Positions 1 through 8,197 of a stretch of DNA of 64,000 bases are shown here, piece by piece (position 1 is the stretch's first letter; every line of letters begins with the position of its first letter). The stretch is from Thermogladius sp023256015 (GTDB lineage: Archaea > Thermoproteota > Thermoprotei_A > Sulfolobales > Desulfurococcaceae). Location: positions 992,001 through 1,056,000 of the forward strand of contig NZ_CP151274.1 of the NCBI RefSeq assembly GCF_051131135.1, written 5' to 3'. Under the pieces are notes generated by a model that searched no databases, was not told where the DNA came from, and saw nothing but the letters and a program-made list of their open reading frames with translations. The position numbers and the translations under genes are program-made.

Positions 1-235
1 CACCTTCCTCCTCTCTACGCTCGCCATATACGCCCCCTTTCATTACATACGTGTATTTCACACACATATATTCTTAACACCCTTAAATACTTAACCGCAG
101 GCTACATGACCGAATATATACACAAAAAACTTAATGTAGGAAAAACGGGGTAAAAGAACAGGACATCCTAAACAGCCCTGAACATACAGACAATAACCTC
201 ACGTTAAAGCTTTATAGCCGCTGGACGATAGACAG

Positions 236-243
236 CTTATAAC
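236..243 (+). promoter_or_regulatory. TATA-like box of tRNA-Cys
   Basis: CTTATAAC lies about 30 bases before the tRNA 5' end, the normal archaeal TATA-to-start distance. The rest of the first 270 bases is AT-rich; I see no gene in it. Confidence 0.5.
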
Positions 244-270
244 CCCTTCTAACACAAGATTAGACTTGAA

Positions 271-371
271 GCCGGGGTGGCCGAGCGGTCTAAGGCGGCG
301 GGCTGCAGGGCACTCTCGAGTCAGGGGCTCAGAGACCCGTTTAACCGCGGGTTCGAATCCCGCCCCCGGCT
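271..371 (+). tRNA. tRNA-Cys(GCA) with an anticodon-loop intron
   Basis: The acceptor strands GCCGGGG (271-277) and CCCCGGC (364-370) pair, and the discriminator base is T371, typical of tRNA-Cys. The D stem is GCC/GGC with a GGT-containing loop. The T arm is GCGGG-TTCGAAT-CCCGC. The anticodon stem is GCGGG (298-302) with CCCGT (336-340), and the loop is CT-GCA-G, giving anticodon GCA at 305-307. About 26 extra bases (roughly 309-334) sit after position 37, the canonical archaeal intron site; the exact splice points depend on a bulge-helix-bulge that I have not folded fully. At first sight the long middle part resembles a type II variable arm, but the anticodon, acceptor and U73 all indicate Cys. 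The aminotransferase stop codon abuts it at 372. Confidence 0.88.
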
Positions 372-1733
372 CTAGCTCCACGACCCCCACCCCTCGACGC
401 CTTCGACGGCCTCGTCGGGTACCCGGCCCTCCTCCACGTCTTTAACGGCGTCTTCCAGCACCGTTACCGCCTTTTCTAGGTCCTCAAGCGGGATGTTGAG
501 CGGCGGCGTAAGCCGGAGGACGTTCCCGTGCCTGCCCAGGGGAGTCGTTATAACCCCCTTTCTCCACGCACTCCAAGCCACTTTCAAAGCCTTGGCCCTG
601 GAGGGCCTTCTCGACCTCTGGTCTTCGACTACCTCTACACCCACCATGAGACCGAGGCCTCTGACGTCGCCGATCACGGGGTGTTTCTCCTGGACCTCTC
701 TCAGCCTCCTTGCCAAGTAGTCCCCTAGAACACGGGCCCTCTCTACGAGGCCCTCTCTTTCTATGACCCTAATCGTGGCCAGTCCAGCCCTGCAGGAGAC
801 GGCGTGCCCCATGTTTGTGAACCCTAGCCCAGCCCTCGGCAGAGCCTCGAGTACATCGCTCCTAGCCACCACGGCAGACAAGGGGAAGCCGCCGCCCAAC
901 GCCTTGGCAGATACCAGTACGTCGGGTGCTACACCGTAGTGCTCGATACCCCACCAAGCCCCGGTGCGCCCGAGCCCGGTCTGCGCCTCGTCGACTACTA
1001 GCAGTGAGCCGCGCTCGCCGGCGAGCACGGCCACCTCTTTCACGAAGTCCTTGGGCGGGACGACCACCCCCGCGTCTCCCTGAACAGGCTCTATCACAAT
1101 GGCCGCCACGTCGCCTGCGGCTCTCAAGGCCTCCTCTAGCTCTTTAAGTGCCAGGGAGGTCAGCTCCCCCGGCTTCTCGTAGCCGTCCACGCCCCACTTG
1201 TTCCTGTACGGGTTAGGGTACTCGACGAACACCACGTCCTTGTACCATGGACCGCCCTGGTCCCCGAGGACGTCTCGTATTATCCCGCTGACGCTTGCCG
1301 AGAGGACGAGAGTCCCGTGGAAGGACTCGGTGAAGCTGACCAGCTTCCGCCTTCTCGCGTAGTTTAGAGACGCCGTGAGGGCTATCTCCATGGCGTCCGA
1401 CCCGCTGAAGCCGAACACGACCTTTTTTGGAAAGTGCCCCGGCGCGAGGTCCACGAGCTTCCTGGCCAGTTCAATGGAGGGTCTGTTGTAGAAGTAGAGC
1501 GTGGTGTAATTGAAGAGGTTCTCTACCTGCTCTACGACTTCTCTAACGACGTCCGGGTGGTTGAACCCCACTATGTAGGTTGCGGCCCCCGACGTGAGGT
1601 CGATGTACTCTTTCCCCGCCTCATCGTAGAGCTTACAACCCCGCCCTCTCGAAGGGACTAGGGGAAAGTACTTGAGGACGAACGGTCGTGGGATCACGTT
1701 ACGTTCTTCTCGAATGAGATTTTCAACATCCAT
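372..1733 (-). CDS. Class III PLP-dependent aminotransferase (GabT/racemase-like)
   Basis: 453 aa, the full length for fold-type I class III aminotransferases. The PLP region is clear: GSDAMEIAL near 111-119, ESFHGT near 136-141, the VVDEAQTGLGRTG segment (Asp248 to the pyridine nitrogen) and Lys277 in SAKALGGG as the Schiff-base lysine. The family includes 4-aminobutyrate and ornithine aminotransferases and the broad-substrate amino-acid racemases of Thermococcales. The sequence alone does not separate these. It is divergent from an APC amino-acid permease across 62-74 bp sharing an AT-rich box, so import and catabolism of an amino acid is the likely role. The ATG start is at 1731-1733. Confidence 0.88.
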   Translation of the reverse strand: MDVENLIREERNVIPRPFVLKYFPLVPSRGRGCKLYDEAGKEYIDLTSGAATYIVGFNHPDVVREVVEQVENLFNYTTLYFYNRPSIELARKLVDLAPGHFPKKVVFGFSGSDAMEIALTASLNYARRRKLVSFTESFHGTLVLSASVSGIIRDVLGDQGGPWYKDVVFVEYPNPYRNKWGVDGYEKPGELTSLALKELEEALRAAGDVAAIVIEPVQGDAGVVVPPKDFVKEVAVLAGERGSLLVVDEAQTGLGRTGAWWGIEHYGVAPDVLVSAKALGGGFPLSAVVARSDVLEALPRAGLGFTNMGHAVSCRAGLATIRVIEREGLVERARVLGDYLARRLREVQEKHPVIGDVRGLGLMVGVEVVEDQRSRRPSRAKALKVAWSAWRKGVITTPLGRHGNVLRLTPPLNIPLEDLEKAVTVLEDAVKDVEEGRVPDEAVEGVEGWGSWS

Positions 1734-1759
1734 ACACGTAAAGCCCCTACTTACATGGC

Positions 1760-1773
1760 ATAAAAATTTATAT
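1760..1773. promoter_or_regulatory. Shared AT-rich TATA region between divergent genes
   Basis: The run TAAAAATTTATA is nearly symmetrical. It lies about 25-30 bp from plausible starts on both sides (1733 on the - strand, 1796/1808 on the + strand), so one box region may serve the aminotransferase and the permease. Confidence 0.5.
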
Positions 1774-1807
1774 TCTTCCCGGGAAAAATATCCACTTGTG
1801 GTGGGGT

Positions 1808-3427
1808 ATGTCAGAAGAAGTAGTTTTTGTAAGAAGGGCGTCAGGCCTGGTCAGGGAGCTGTCGTGGATCGACGTAGCCTTGTGGTCTATAGCCTGCCCC
1901 GCAGCGTCGGGTATGACCTTCTACGCGGTTAAAGTACTAGGCTACCCCGACACCTACGGCGGCAACATAGCACTAGCGTTCTTCCTAGCTGGACTGATAT
2001 TCCTCCCGCTGACGATAGCGTTCTACTATATAGCGGCATCCTTCCCGAGGTCTAGCAGCATGTACGTCGTGGTATCCAGGACACTGCACTCGGTGTTGGG
2101 CTACATCCCGTTCTGGTACTACATTGTGGGCGGTGGCGGTGCCATGACAGCGGGGTTCATAATGTACATCGGCTTAAAGGCGTTCAGCGGCCCGCTCGCC
2201 GTGGCCGGGGTCGCCTCAAACAACCCGGCATTGATCAACATGGCTAACGCGCTCATAGACCCCGTAAACCAGCTCGTGATATCGATAATACTAGTGGCGG
2301 TACTCTGGGCTCTCAACATGGGCGGTATCAAGGTCATAAAGTGGACTATGAGAATAGGCACGATACTACCGCTCATCGTCACAGTGCTCACGCTCGCCGC
2401 TCTGTCCTTCGTGGGGGCCAACAACGGGGTGGCGGCCTTCGACTCCATCTACGGGGCTGGAAGCACCTCCAAGATAATGAGCGTCGCCTTTAACGAGGCT
2501 GTAAGCAAGCAGTACAACGTCCCTGTCCTGACAGCCAACCCCCTGCTGATCGGCACATACGGGATGCTGTTCTGGACGCTGTGGGCCTGGTCCGGCCTCG
2601 AGGTAACCACCTTCATTGGTAGCGAGGTAAAGGACCCCAGCAGGTCCTACCTTAAGGGCCTCTTCGCCGGTTACGCAGTGGTCATGGCCCTCTACTTGTT
2701 CAACGCCTTCATACTGCCCTACGTCTTCAACTACGACTTCCTCGCCGCCTACGCTTACTTGAGGGCTAACTACCCGGACGTCCTTTCGAGCATCCTCCCA
2801 GGCAAACCTCTACCAGAGCCCTCCGTACCCTTCTACATAGCGATCGCCTTCCCGAACCCGGTCCTAGCCGTCATAGTAGGGCTAGCCTACTTCCTGTGGT
2901 ACCTCAACACCGCTATACCGGTCTGGGTAGCGGCCGTGAGAGGCTTCTTCTCAATGAGCTTTGACAGGGCCCTACCCGAGAAACTGGCCTCTGTTTCACC
3001 CAGGTTCGCCGCCCCAACCTGGGCCAACCACATCACAGCCATCATAGCCGGCCTAGGCGCCATAATAACGTACTACGAGAACCTAGGCGCGACTCTCGCC
3101 ACAGCACTGATCTCCTGGCTGGACTTCAGCCTGTTCATATTCGTCTGGCCTGTCGGCCTGGCACTAACACTACTACCCTGGTGGAGGCCCGAGATCTTCG
3201 AGCGGACGGTCTTCAGGTCGAAGGTGGCAACCTCAGTGCTGGGCATAGTAGTCTTCGCCATCGGCTGGTGGCTCATGCTATACACGTCGTACCCCGAGCC
3301 CTCGGTCCAAATGGTCAACATCGCCGCCGGCGTACTAGGCATATCGATCTACGTGTACATGATGGCCAAGAACAGGGCGAAGGGTATAGACCCGAGTAAG
3401 ATCTACGGGCAGATACCCCCAGCTTAA
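1808..3427 (+). CDS. APC-superfamily amino-acid permease
   Basis: About 539 aa and strongly hydrophobic, with roughly 12 membrane segments. The first has the APC-type small-residue stretch (SIACPAASGMTFYAVKVLG), followed by the WYYIVGGGGAMTAGF region and GLEVTTFIGSEVKDPSRS, the conserved helix 6 and loop of APC transporters. A TTG at 1796 would add MWWG. The ATG at 1808 is preferred because it follows GGTGGGG at a good distance, but leaderless TTG initiation is possible. A paralogue of similar layout is at 45200-46780 on the other strand. The substrate is unknown; the divergent aminotransferase suggests an amino acid. Confidence 0.88.
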   Translation: MSEEVVFVRRASGLVRELSWIDVALWSIACPAASGMTFYAVKVLGYPDTYGGNIALAFFLAGLIFLPLTIAFYYIAASFPRSSSMYVVVSRTLHSVLGYIPFWYYIVGGGGAMTAGFIMYIGLKAFSGPLAVAGVASNNPALINMANALIDPVNQLVISIILVAVLWALNMGGIKVIKWTMRIGTILPLIVTVLTLAALSFVGANNGVAAFDSIYGAGSTSKIMSVAFNEAVSKQYNVPVLTANPLLIGTYGMLFWTLWAWSGLEVTTFIGSEVKDPSRSYLKGLFAGYAVVMALYLFNAFILPYVFNYDFLAAYAYLRANYPDVLSSILPGKPLPEPSVPFYIAIAFPNPVLAVIVGLAYFLWYLNTAIPVWVAAVRGFFSMSFDRALPEKLASVSPRFAAPTWANHITAIIAGLGAIITYYENLGATLATALISWLDFSLFIFVWPVGLALTLLPWWRPEIFERTVFRSKVATSVLGIVVFAIGWWLMLYTSYPEPSVQMVNIAAGVLGISIYVYMMAKNRAKGIDPSKIYGQIPPA

Positions 3428-3430
3428 AAC

Positions 3431-3441
3431 CACGTTTTTTA
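3431..3441 (+). terminator. T-rich terminator after permease
   Basis: A T6 run (3435-3440) starts eight bases after the stop codon, as in archaeal intrinsic oligo-T terminators. Confidence 0.45.
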
Positions 3442-3464
3442 CCCTTCAATCCATAGAATAGAGT

Positions 3465-4433
3465 GTGAGATGTACCGGCATGGTCTCACGCATATTCTTC
3501 TCGGTCGACGTCCACGGCTCTACGCTAGTATGGAGGAAGTGGATCAGAGCACAAGAGATGTACAAGGCCAACGTCCTGGTGTTGTCCGGCGACTTGACAG
3601 GTAAGGTCTTGGTCCCGATCGTCAGGCACGGCGACGGGACTTGGACGGCCCGCTACTTCGGCTCGAGGTGGGTTATGAAGAGCGAGAGCGAGGTGGCGGC
3701 TTTCGAGGAGAAGCTGGAGGGTGCTGGGGCCTACTACGTCAGGGTCGACGAGAGAGAGCTGGAGGAGCTGAAGAACAACCCAGAGTTTGTGAACAGGGTC
3801 ATGGTGGAGAAGATGGTCGAGAGGATGAGGAGGTGGCTGGAGCTACTCGTCAGCAAAGTCGACACGAGGAGCGTGACCACGGTCGTGATGCCAGGTAACG
3901 ACGACGAGTGGGTGATCGACGGCGTGGTAAGGGAGTACGAGGACAGGGGCGTGGTGTACCCCCTTGAAAAGGTCTTCACAGTGGAGAAGCTGGAAGTCGT
4001 GTCGTCGCCCTACGTCAACCCGACCCCCTGGAAGACCCCGCGAGAGAAAGACGAGAAGGACCTGGAGAAGTACTTGGAGAAACTGATATCGAAGCTGGCC
4101 GACCCGTCCAAGTCGATCTTCAACTTCCACGCCCCGCCCTACAACACGATGCTGGACCTGGCACCCAAGCTCACCAAGGACCTCAGAGTGGTGACGGTCG
4201 CCGGCGTACCGCAGTTCGAGCACGTGGGCTCTAAGGCCGTGAGGAAGGTGATAGAGAAGTACCAGCCCGTTATAGGTCTACACGGCCACATACACGAGTC
4301 GGGCGGGCAAGACGTGATCGGTAGGACAGTAGTCGTGAACCCCGGGAGCGAGTACAGCGAGGGGGTCCTCAAGGCCTACATCGTGGAGGTCGAGGGGGAG
4401 AGGCTGGTCAACTACTACAAGATAGAGGGGTAG
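3465..4433 (+). CDS. Calcineurin-like metallophosphoesterase
   Basis: 322 aa. The metal-binding motifs occur in family order: FSVDVHG (D-x-H), LSGDLTG (GD), MPGNDDE (GN, with Asp in place of the usual His), NFHAPP and GLHGHIHESGG (GHxH). This is a two-metal phosphodiesterase/phosphatase fold. A charged, helix-rich insert of about 90 residues lies between the GD and GN motifs. The substrate is unknown. The start is GTG at 3465 or ATG at 3480; the first conserved motif begins just after either. It is probably co-transcribed with the nucleotidyltransferase-like gene 6 bases downstream. Confidence 0.85.
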   Translation: MRCTGMVSRIFFSVDVHGSTLVWRKWIRAQEMYKANVLVLSGDLTGKVLVPIVRHGDGTWTARYFGSRWVMKSESEVAAFEEKLEGAGAYYVRVDERELEELKNNPEFVNRVMVEKMVERMRRWLELLVSKVDTRSVTTVVMPGNDDEWVIDGVVREYEDRGVVYPLEKVFTVEKLEVVSSPYVNPTPWKTPREKDEKDLEKYLEKLISKLADPSKSIFNFHAPPYNTMLDLAPKLTKDLRVVTVAGVPQFEHVGSKAVRKVIEKYQPVIGLHGHIHESGGQDVIGRTVVVNPGSEYSEGVLKAYIVEVEGERLVNYYKIEG

Positions 4434-4439
4434 ACAGCC

Positions 4440-5282
4440 TTGTCCTCGAAGCGCGTCGCTCTGAACGCCGACGAGTTCGTCAAGGAGGCGGTTGGGATAG
4501 TCTCGAAGGCCTCGGAGAGAGGCGTCGTGCTCAGAATACTGGGGGCTCTAGGAGTGTACATCCACTCAGTCGACAGACCGGGCGCGGTCAGCCTGTACGA
4601 GAAGCTGGGGAGATTCAAGGGGGAGGGGCTCGTCTTCACAGACCTCGACTTGATAGGGTACAGCAAGCAGAGGAAGGAGATAATCGACCTCTTCGAGAAG
4701 GAGCTCAAGTTTAAGTACGACCCTTACGTGAAGGCCCTGTTCGCCGGCAAGAGGCTCGTCTACTACCACCCTCAAGACCTCTACCACGTTGACGTATTCT
4801 TCGACAAACTCGAGTTCAGCCACGACATAGACTTCGGCAACAAGCCCGGTAAGGGGTTGCTCGAGCTCGACTACCCCACCATCTCCCTGGCACACCTCGT
4901 GCTGGAAAAGCTCCAGATACACGAGATCAACTGGAAGGACCTGGTCGACCTCGCAGTCCTGCTCTACTCCCACAACCTGTGCAGCCTCGAGGGGTCTAAG
5001 AGTAGAGAGTGCGTCGACGACGACCTCATAGCCTCCGTCCTCTCGGATGACTGGGGCTTCTGGTACGACGCCATGATGAACCTGGTCAGGCTGAAAGACA
5101 TGCTCATGAACAAGCTCGCCGAGGGGGCGTTGACAAAAGACGTAGTCGAACTGGTGCTGAGCAGGGTCAATTCCCTTGTCAACAAGGTCGAGTCTACGCC
5201 CAAGAGCAAGGCTTGGATTAAGAGGTCTAAGATCGGTACTTCAAAGCCGTGGTACAGGCAAGTAGAGGAGCTGGAGAGGTAG
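4440..5282 (+). CDS. Nucleotidyltransferase-fold protein
   Basis: 280 aa, TTG start six bases after the phosphoesterase stop. The N-terminal half shows an NTase-type pattern: a GALGVYIHS glycine motif, DLDLIGYS (paired acidic residues) and a third acidic strand HVDVFFDKLEF. Downstream are helices with LELDYPTISLAHLVLEKLQIHEINWKDLVDLAVLL, which resembles the helical part of AbiEii/MNT-like nucleotidyltransferases. The tail is basic. The fold call is moderately supported; the target (nucleotide, RNA, protein or antibiotic) cannot be told. The pairing with a phosphoesterase may be a synthesis/removal couple or simple operon sharing. Confidence 0.6.
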   Translation: MSSKRVALNADEFVKEAVGIVSKASERGVVLRILGALGVYIHSVDRPGAVSLYEKLGRFKGEGLVFTDLDLIGYSKQRKEIIDLFEKELKFKYDPYVKALFAGKRLVYYHPQDLYHVDVFFDKLEFSHDIDFGNKPGKGLLELDYPTISLAHLVLEKLQIHEINWKDLVDLAVLLYSHNLCSLEGSKSRECVDDDLIASVLSDDWGFWYDAMMNLVRLKDMLMNKLAEGALTKDVVELVLSRVNSLVNKVESTPKSKAWIKRSKIGTSKPWYRQVEELER

Positions 5283-5430
5283 GCACCACCTGTCTGCTCA
5301 GGACCCGCTCTCGTCTACGTTTAAAACTCTTGAACCTCAACGTGCTTTGTCGACCGATTTGCCACCGCTGGAACCTTTAATGCTGGCCGTCGAGTAATCG
5401 TATGGGGAAACAAAGTATACATCTTGGGGT

Positions 5431-5935
5431 TTATTGGATACACTGCTCGTTAATCCTAAGCCTGTGCAACCCGTATAGCACGACCCAATAACCAAGCAGG
5501 GTCGGGACAACGAGTAAGGTGCTCGACACGGCTGTTTGGATGTTGCCGCTGGGGGTGTGTCCCGAGCTACACCCGTTTGCCGTCCTAGCCCCGAGGAGCT
5601 CGATGCGTGTACCGAAGAACCGACCAAACACACTCTTGACCCGTTGGCCCCGAATCTCGCTCTCATCTAAAGGTCTGAAGGTTTAAGCCCACGAACCCCT
5701 TCGACACGTGCATCGCCGTTAGTAGTCCACCAAGGGACACAGCGAGCCCGGAGAAAGGTCTCTAGCCGGCCTCGCTGATCAGGCCTTTAGCCAGGTTATA
5801 CTCTTGTGCCCGAGTATAGATCAACACGTTGGCACCGCCCGATAGAACCTGCGATACCACCGTGTGGCGAGAACGGCTCGTAAGGCAACTCCTAGTTCCA
5901 GGGTCGCACTACAGGTGCCTCCTTCTTTAAGAGGA
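5431..5935 (-). pseudogene. Decayed YeeE/YedE (TsuA-like) sulfur-transport gene
   Basis: The - strand at 5431-5640 still reads as the C-terminal part of a YeeE/YedE-family transporter: FFGTRIELLGA, then the signature GARTANGCSSGHTPSG (family pattern GARxAxGCxSGHxxSG), then a membrane helix. Upstream (5640-5930) the same strand has protein-like text in shifting frames, including SGGANVLIYTRAQEYNLA, then a TAG stop, then a hydrophobic GLAVSLGGLLTAM. At least one stop and at least one frameshift are therefore present. No intact reading frame covers the region. The family imports thiosulfate or related sulfur species. This explains most of the 680-bp stretch between 5283 and 5965. Confidence 0.55.
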
Positions 5936-5965
5936 TCCCATGCGACTTCAACCAAGGGGAACTAG

Positions 5966-6586
5966 GTGCCAAGCGAGCCCGTCGAGGGTGAGGCGGGGTA
6001 CCCTCTGGCACGGGAGATACAGGAGCTCAAGTTGAAGGTCGACGAGATATCCGGCAGGCTCGACGCGCTGAGCAAGGCGACAATGGACATGAAGGCCGAT
6101 ATATCGAAGCTGTCGTCTGGGCTCGAGAGCCTCCAGAGGGAGGTCTACAAGCTCTCCGAGTCGTTCGGCCACATAGTCGAGGACATAGCCCGGAGCGTCC
6201 TACCCAGCATCCTGTTCACCAAGATGGGCGTCTCGGTTGAAAGCCTCGAGAGGAGGTTCTTCGAGCTGGACGGCAAGACAGTAGAGGTGGACATCTACGG
6301 GCTGGGCAAGAGGGCGGCGGAGGGCGAGACTGTCGTGGTAGTTGGGGAGGCCAAGGCCAGGATCCACGGCGAGGACGTAAGGCTGTTCTACGAGAAGGCG
6401 CAGAAGATCCTGGGGCACAACGGGTGCGCGGGCGACTCGGTTCTCGTGATGTACGGACTATACCTCCACCCGACGGCGATCGAGGAGGCCAAGAAGAGGG
6501 GTGTATCCCTGATCTCCCCGTACCTCGAGCTCGTAAACCTTAAAACTCCCATCGGGGGATTAACAGGTAACAGTCAACAAGAGTAA
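5966..6586 (+). CDS. Coiled-coil protein with PD-(D/E)XK-like domain
   Basis: 206 aa, GTG start after AAGGGGA. Residues about 15-75 are a heptad-rich coiled coil. The C-terminal half has EVDIYG (acidic residue on a strand) followed by VVVVGEAKARI, an E-x-K pattern, together making a D-(x)n-ExK arrangement typical of PD-(D/E)XK nuclease folds. The layout matches the archaeal DUF3782-type proteins, whose function is not established. It is a single gene with its own start, next to a decayed gene and a structured RNA, which marks an accessory patch. Confidence 0.6.
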   Translation: MPSEPVEGEAGYPLAREIQELKLKVDEISGRLDALSKATMDMKADISKLSSGLESLQREVYKLSESFGHIVEDIARSVLPSILFTKMGVSVESLERRFFELDGKTVEVDIYGLGKRAAEGETVVVVGEAKARIHGEDVRLFYEKAQKILGHNGCAGDSVLVMYGLYLHPTAIEEAKKRGVSLISPYLELVNLKTPIGGLTGNSQQE

Positions 6587-6642
6587 GCCGTCCTCAAGCA
6601 CATGATCAAAAAGTATTTAAGGACGGGGGCAGGCCTTTAGCG

Positions 6643-6650
6643 TATTATAT
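6643..6650 (+). promoter_or_regulatory. TATA box of the structured RNA candidate
   Basis: TATTATAT lies about 25-30 bases before the predicted RNA start near 6672-6678, in a region with no gene start for another 300 bases. Confidence 0.45.
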
Positions 6651-6671
6651 GCAAAATAGTTATAGGGGAGA

Positions 6672-6908
6672 GAGGAGAGAGTATTACTTGCCGGGTCTAC
6701 ACCAGGTTTGGGTACTAGGTCTAGGCTAGGGTGAAACCTAGACTGGGAGGGCAAGGTGCCAGGTTCGCTAACCCGGGTGAACCGGGCTAGCGGGTCTGGT
6801 GCTTTTGTCTTCCCAGTCTGGGTGCAGCCCTGGTTTAGGCCTGGTGCTCAAACTGGGGATAAGCCGGCTCCTCCTAGCAACATCCCTACTGGGCAGGTTG
6901 CACTACGC
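6672..6908 (+). ncRNA. Unassigned structured RNA candidate
   Basis: This gene-free, GC-rich 300-bp stretch folds convincingly by hand. Outer stem: GCCGG (6690-6694) with CCGGC (6864-6868). Next stem: CCAG (6702-6705) and TTTGGG (6707-6712) with CTCAAACTGG (6847-6856). Hairpin 1: GTCTAGG (6719-6725) with CCTAGAC (6737-6743), loop containing GTGAAA. Hairpin 2 is long: 6743-6752 with 6807-6816 (10 pairs, two of them G-T), then 6756-6762 with 6796-6802, CGCTA (6766-6770) with TAGCG (6788-6792), and CCGG with CCGG closing a GTGAA loop. A separate 3' hairpin is GCAAC (6877-6881) with GTTGC (6897-6901), followed by T4 at 6910. A TATA box lies upstream. I do not recognise RNase P, SRP or 5S signatures, so the class is open. 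Confidence 0.5.
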
Positions 6909-6917
6909 CTTTTATAG
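6909..6917 (+). promoter_or_regulatory. TATA box of the mre11 operon
   Basis: CTTTTATAG lies about 40 bases upstream of the mre11 TTG. It overlaps the T-run that may end the upstream RNA. Confidence 0.5.
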
Positions 6918-6955
6918 GCTCACTCAACTTATGGAACCTAGTAGGGGCCGGTTAT

Positions 6956-8197
6956 TTGCGAGTTCTACACACGTCTGACCTGCACTTAGGGTCGCGACTC
7001 TTCTCCGAGAGCCCTGTTTTCAGGAGGGTGTTCCTGGAGTCTCTCAGGGAGATCGCCGAGGTTGCCACGGCTAAGTCCTGCGACTACCTGGTCGTAGCCG
7101 GCGACCTTTTTGACGCGAATAGCCTCAACAGGCTGGACACGGAGACCATACTCAGCTCCATCGACGTCTTCAGGGAGTTGAGGAGAGGAGGGGTAAGAGT
7201 GGTCGTCTCGCCGGGTAACCACGACTACCACTTGGACGAGAACGGCGTCCTAGAGGTATTCGAGAGGGCGGAGCTGCTGTCGAAGCCGCGCGTCAGGGTA
7301 GGCGACGCCATCGAGACTAAACTGCTGGAGCTCGGCGACCTAGCGTTCATAGCCTTACCTGGCTTGAAGAACTCCGCCGAGGTAGACTACGTTGGCTCTA
7401 GGAGGGTTAGAGTTCTCGGCGCGTCGAGTAAGCCCACGGTAGTCCTGCTCCACAGCATCGTGGACATAGGGGGAGCCCGGGTTGGCGAGCTAGTCCCTAG
7501 GCTGAGCGGACTCAAGTCTATAGCCTGGGGGGACGTCGCTCAGCTGTTCCCGCAGGCCAGGTACTTCGCCCTAGGGCACGTCCACTACCCAGTACCCCTA
7601 GAAAGGCGGGGCCAGGTCAAGGCCGCCTACCCCGGTGCCCCCGTCGGCTACGACTCGAACGACCTACTGGACACGTTCTTCCTCAGAAACAAAGGATTCA
7701 GGAGGAGGGTCCTCGTAGTCGACCTCGACAAGGAGCCTCCAGTCTACGAGGCTGTGGAGCTCTCAAACACGCCCGACGTGGAGTACGTCGAGCTACCCGA
7801 GAGGGTCGACCTTGCGAATGCCCAGAGCAGGCTGGCCGAGGCGCTGGGGAGGCTCAAGGGGAGGTGGCGGGTCGTGGTAGTCTCTGTGAGCAAGGGCACG
7901 GACAGCAATATCCTAAACAGGCTGAGGAGCACAGCCGAGAGAGAAGGCGCCTTTGCGTACTTCAGGACTAGGGGCGTAGACGACGCTGCCCCCTTCACCC
8001 TCCCGAGCATAGTCCAGGTCGCGGACTTGATCGAGAGCGAGAAGAGGCTCATCGCCCAGCTCCTCCCCAAGTACGGCTTAAAACTGACACCAGAGAGAGT
8101 GCAGGAGCTGATCGACATGGTCTCCAGGGGAGCCCCCCTGGACGAGCTAGTTGAAGACGTAGTCGAGGCGGTCAGCGGTGTCGGGCAGGAGGGATGA
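6956..8197 (+). CDS. mre11: Mre11 nuclease
   Basis: 413 aa, TTG start, beginning directly with the phosphoesterase core. Motifs: HTSDLHLG, VVAGDLFD, VSPGNHDYH, VLLHSI and ALGHVHYP, the five Mn-binding motifs of Mre11. The C-terminal 120 residues should form the capping and Rad50-binding helices. It works with Rad50 in processing double-strand ends and, in archaea, with HerA-NurA for 5' resection. It is the first gene of a four-gene operon and its end overlaps nurA by 20 bases. Confidence 0.95.
   Translation: MRVLHTSDLHLGSRLFSESPVFRRVFLESLREIAEVATAKSCDYLVVAGDLFDANSLNRLDTETILSSIDVFRELRRGGVRVVVSPGNHDYHLDENGVLEVFERAELLSKPRVRVGDAIETKLLELGDLAFIALPGLKNSAEVDYVGSRRVRVLGASSKPTVVLLHSIVDIGGARVGELVPRLSGLKSIAWGDVAQLFPQARYFALGHVHYPVPLERRGQVKAAYPGAPVGYDSNDLLDTFFLRNKGFRRRVLVVDLDKEPPVYEAVELSNTPDVEYVELPERVDLANAQSRLAEALGRLKGRWRVVVVSVSKGTDSNILNRLRSTAEREGAFAYFRTRGVDDAAPFTLPSIVQVADLIESEKRLIAQLLPKYGLKLTPERVQELIDMVSRGAPLDELVEDVVEAVSGVGQEG

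Noticed and set aside
5337..5666. 109-codon frame on the - strand
   Set aside because: Different frame from the YeeE-like remnant; low-complexity translation with no recognisable feature.
6672..6908. Identification of the structured RNA as RNase P because CCGGCTTATC occurs on the - strand
   Set aside because: It resembles the conserved 3' segment of RNase P RNA, but the required 5' partner and order are missing on that strand.
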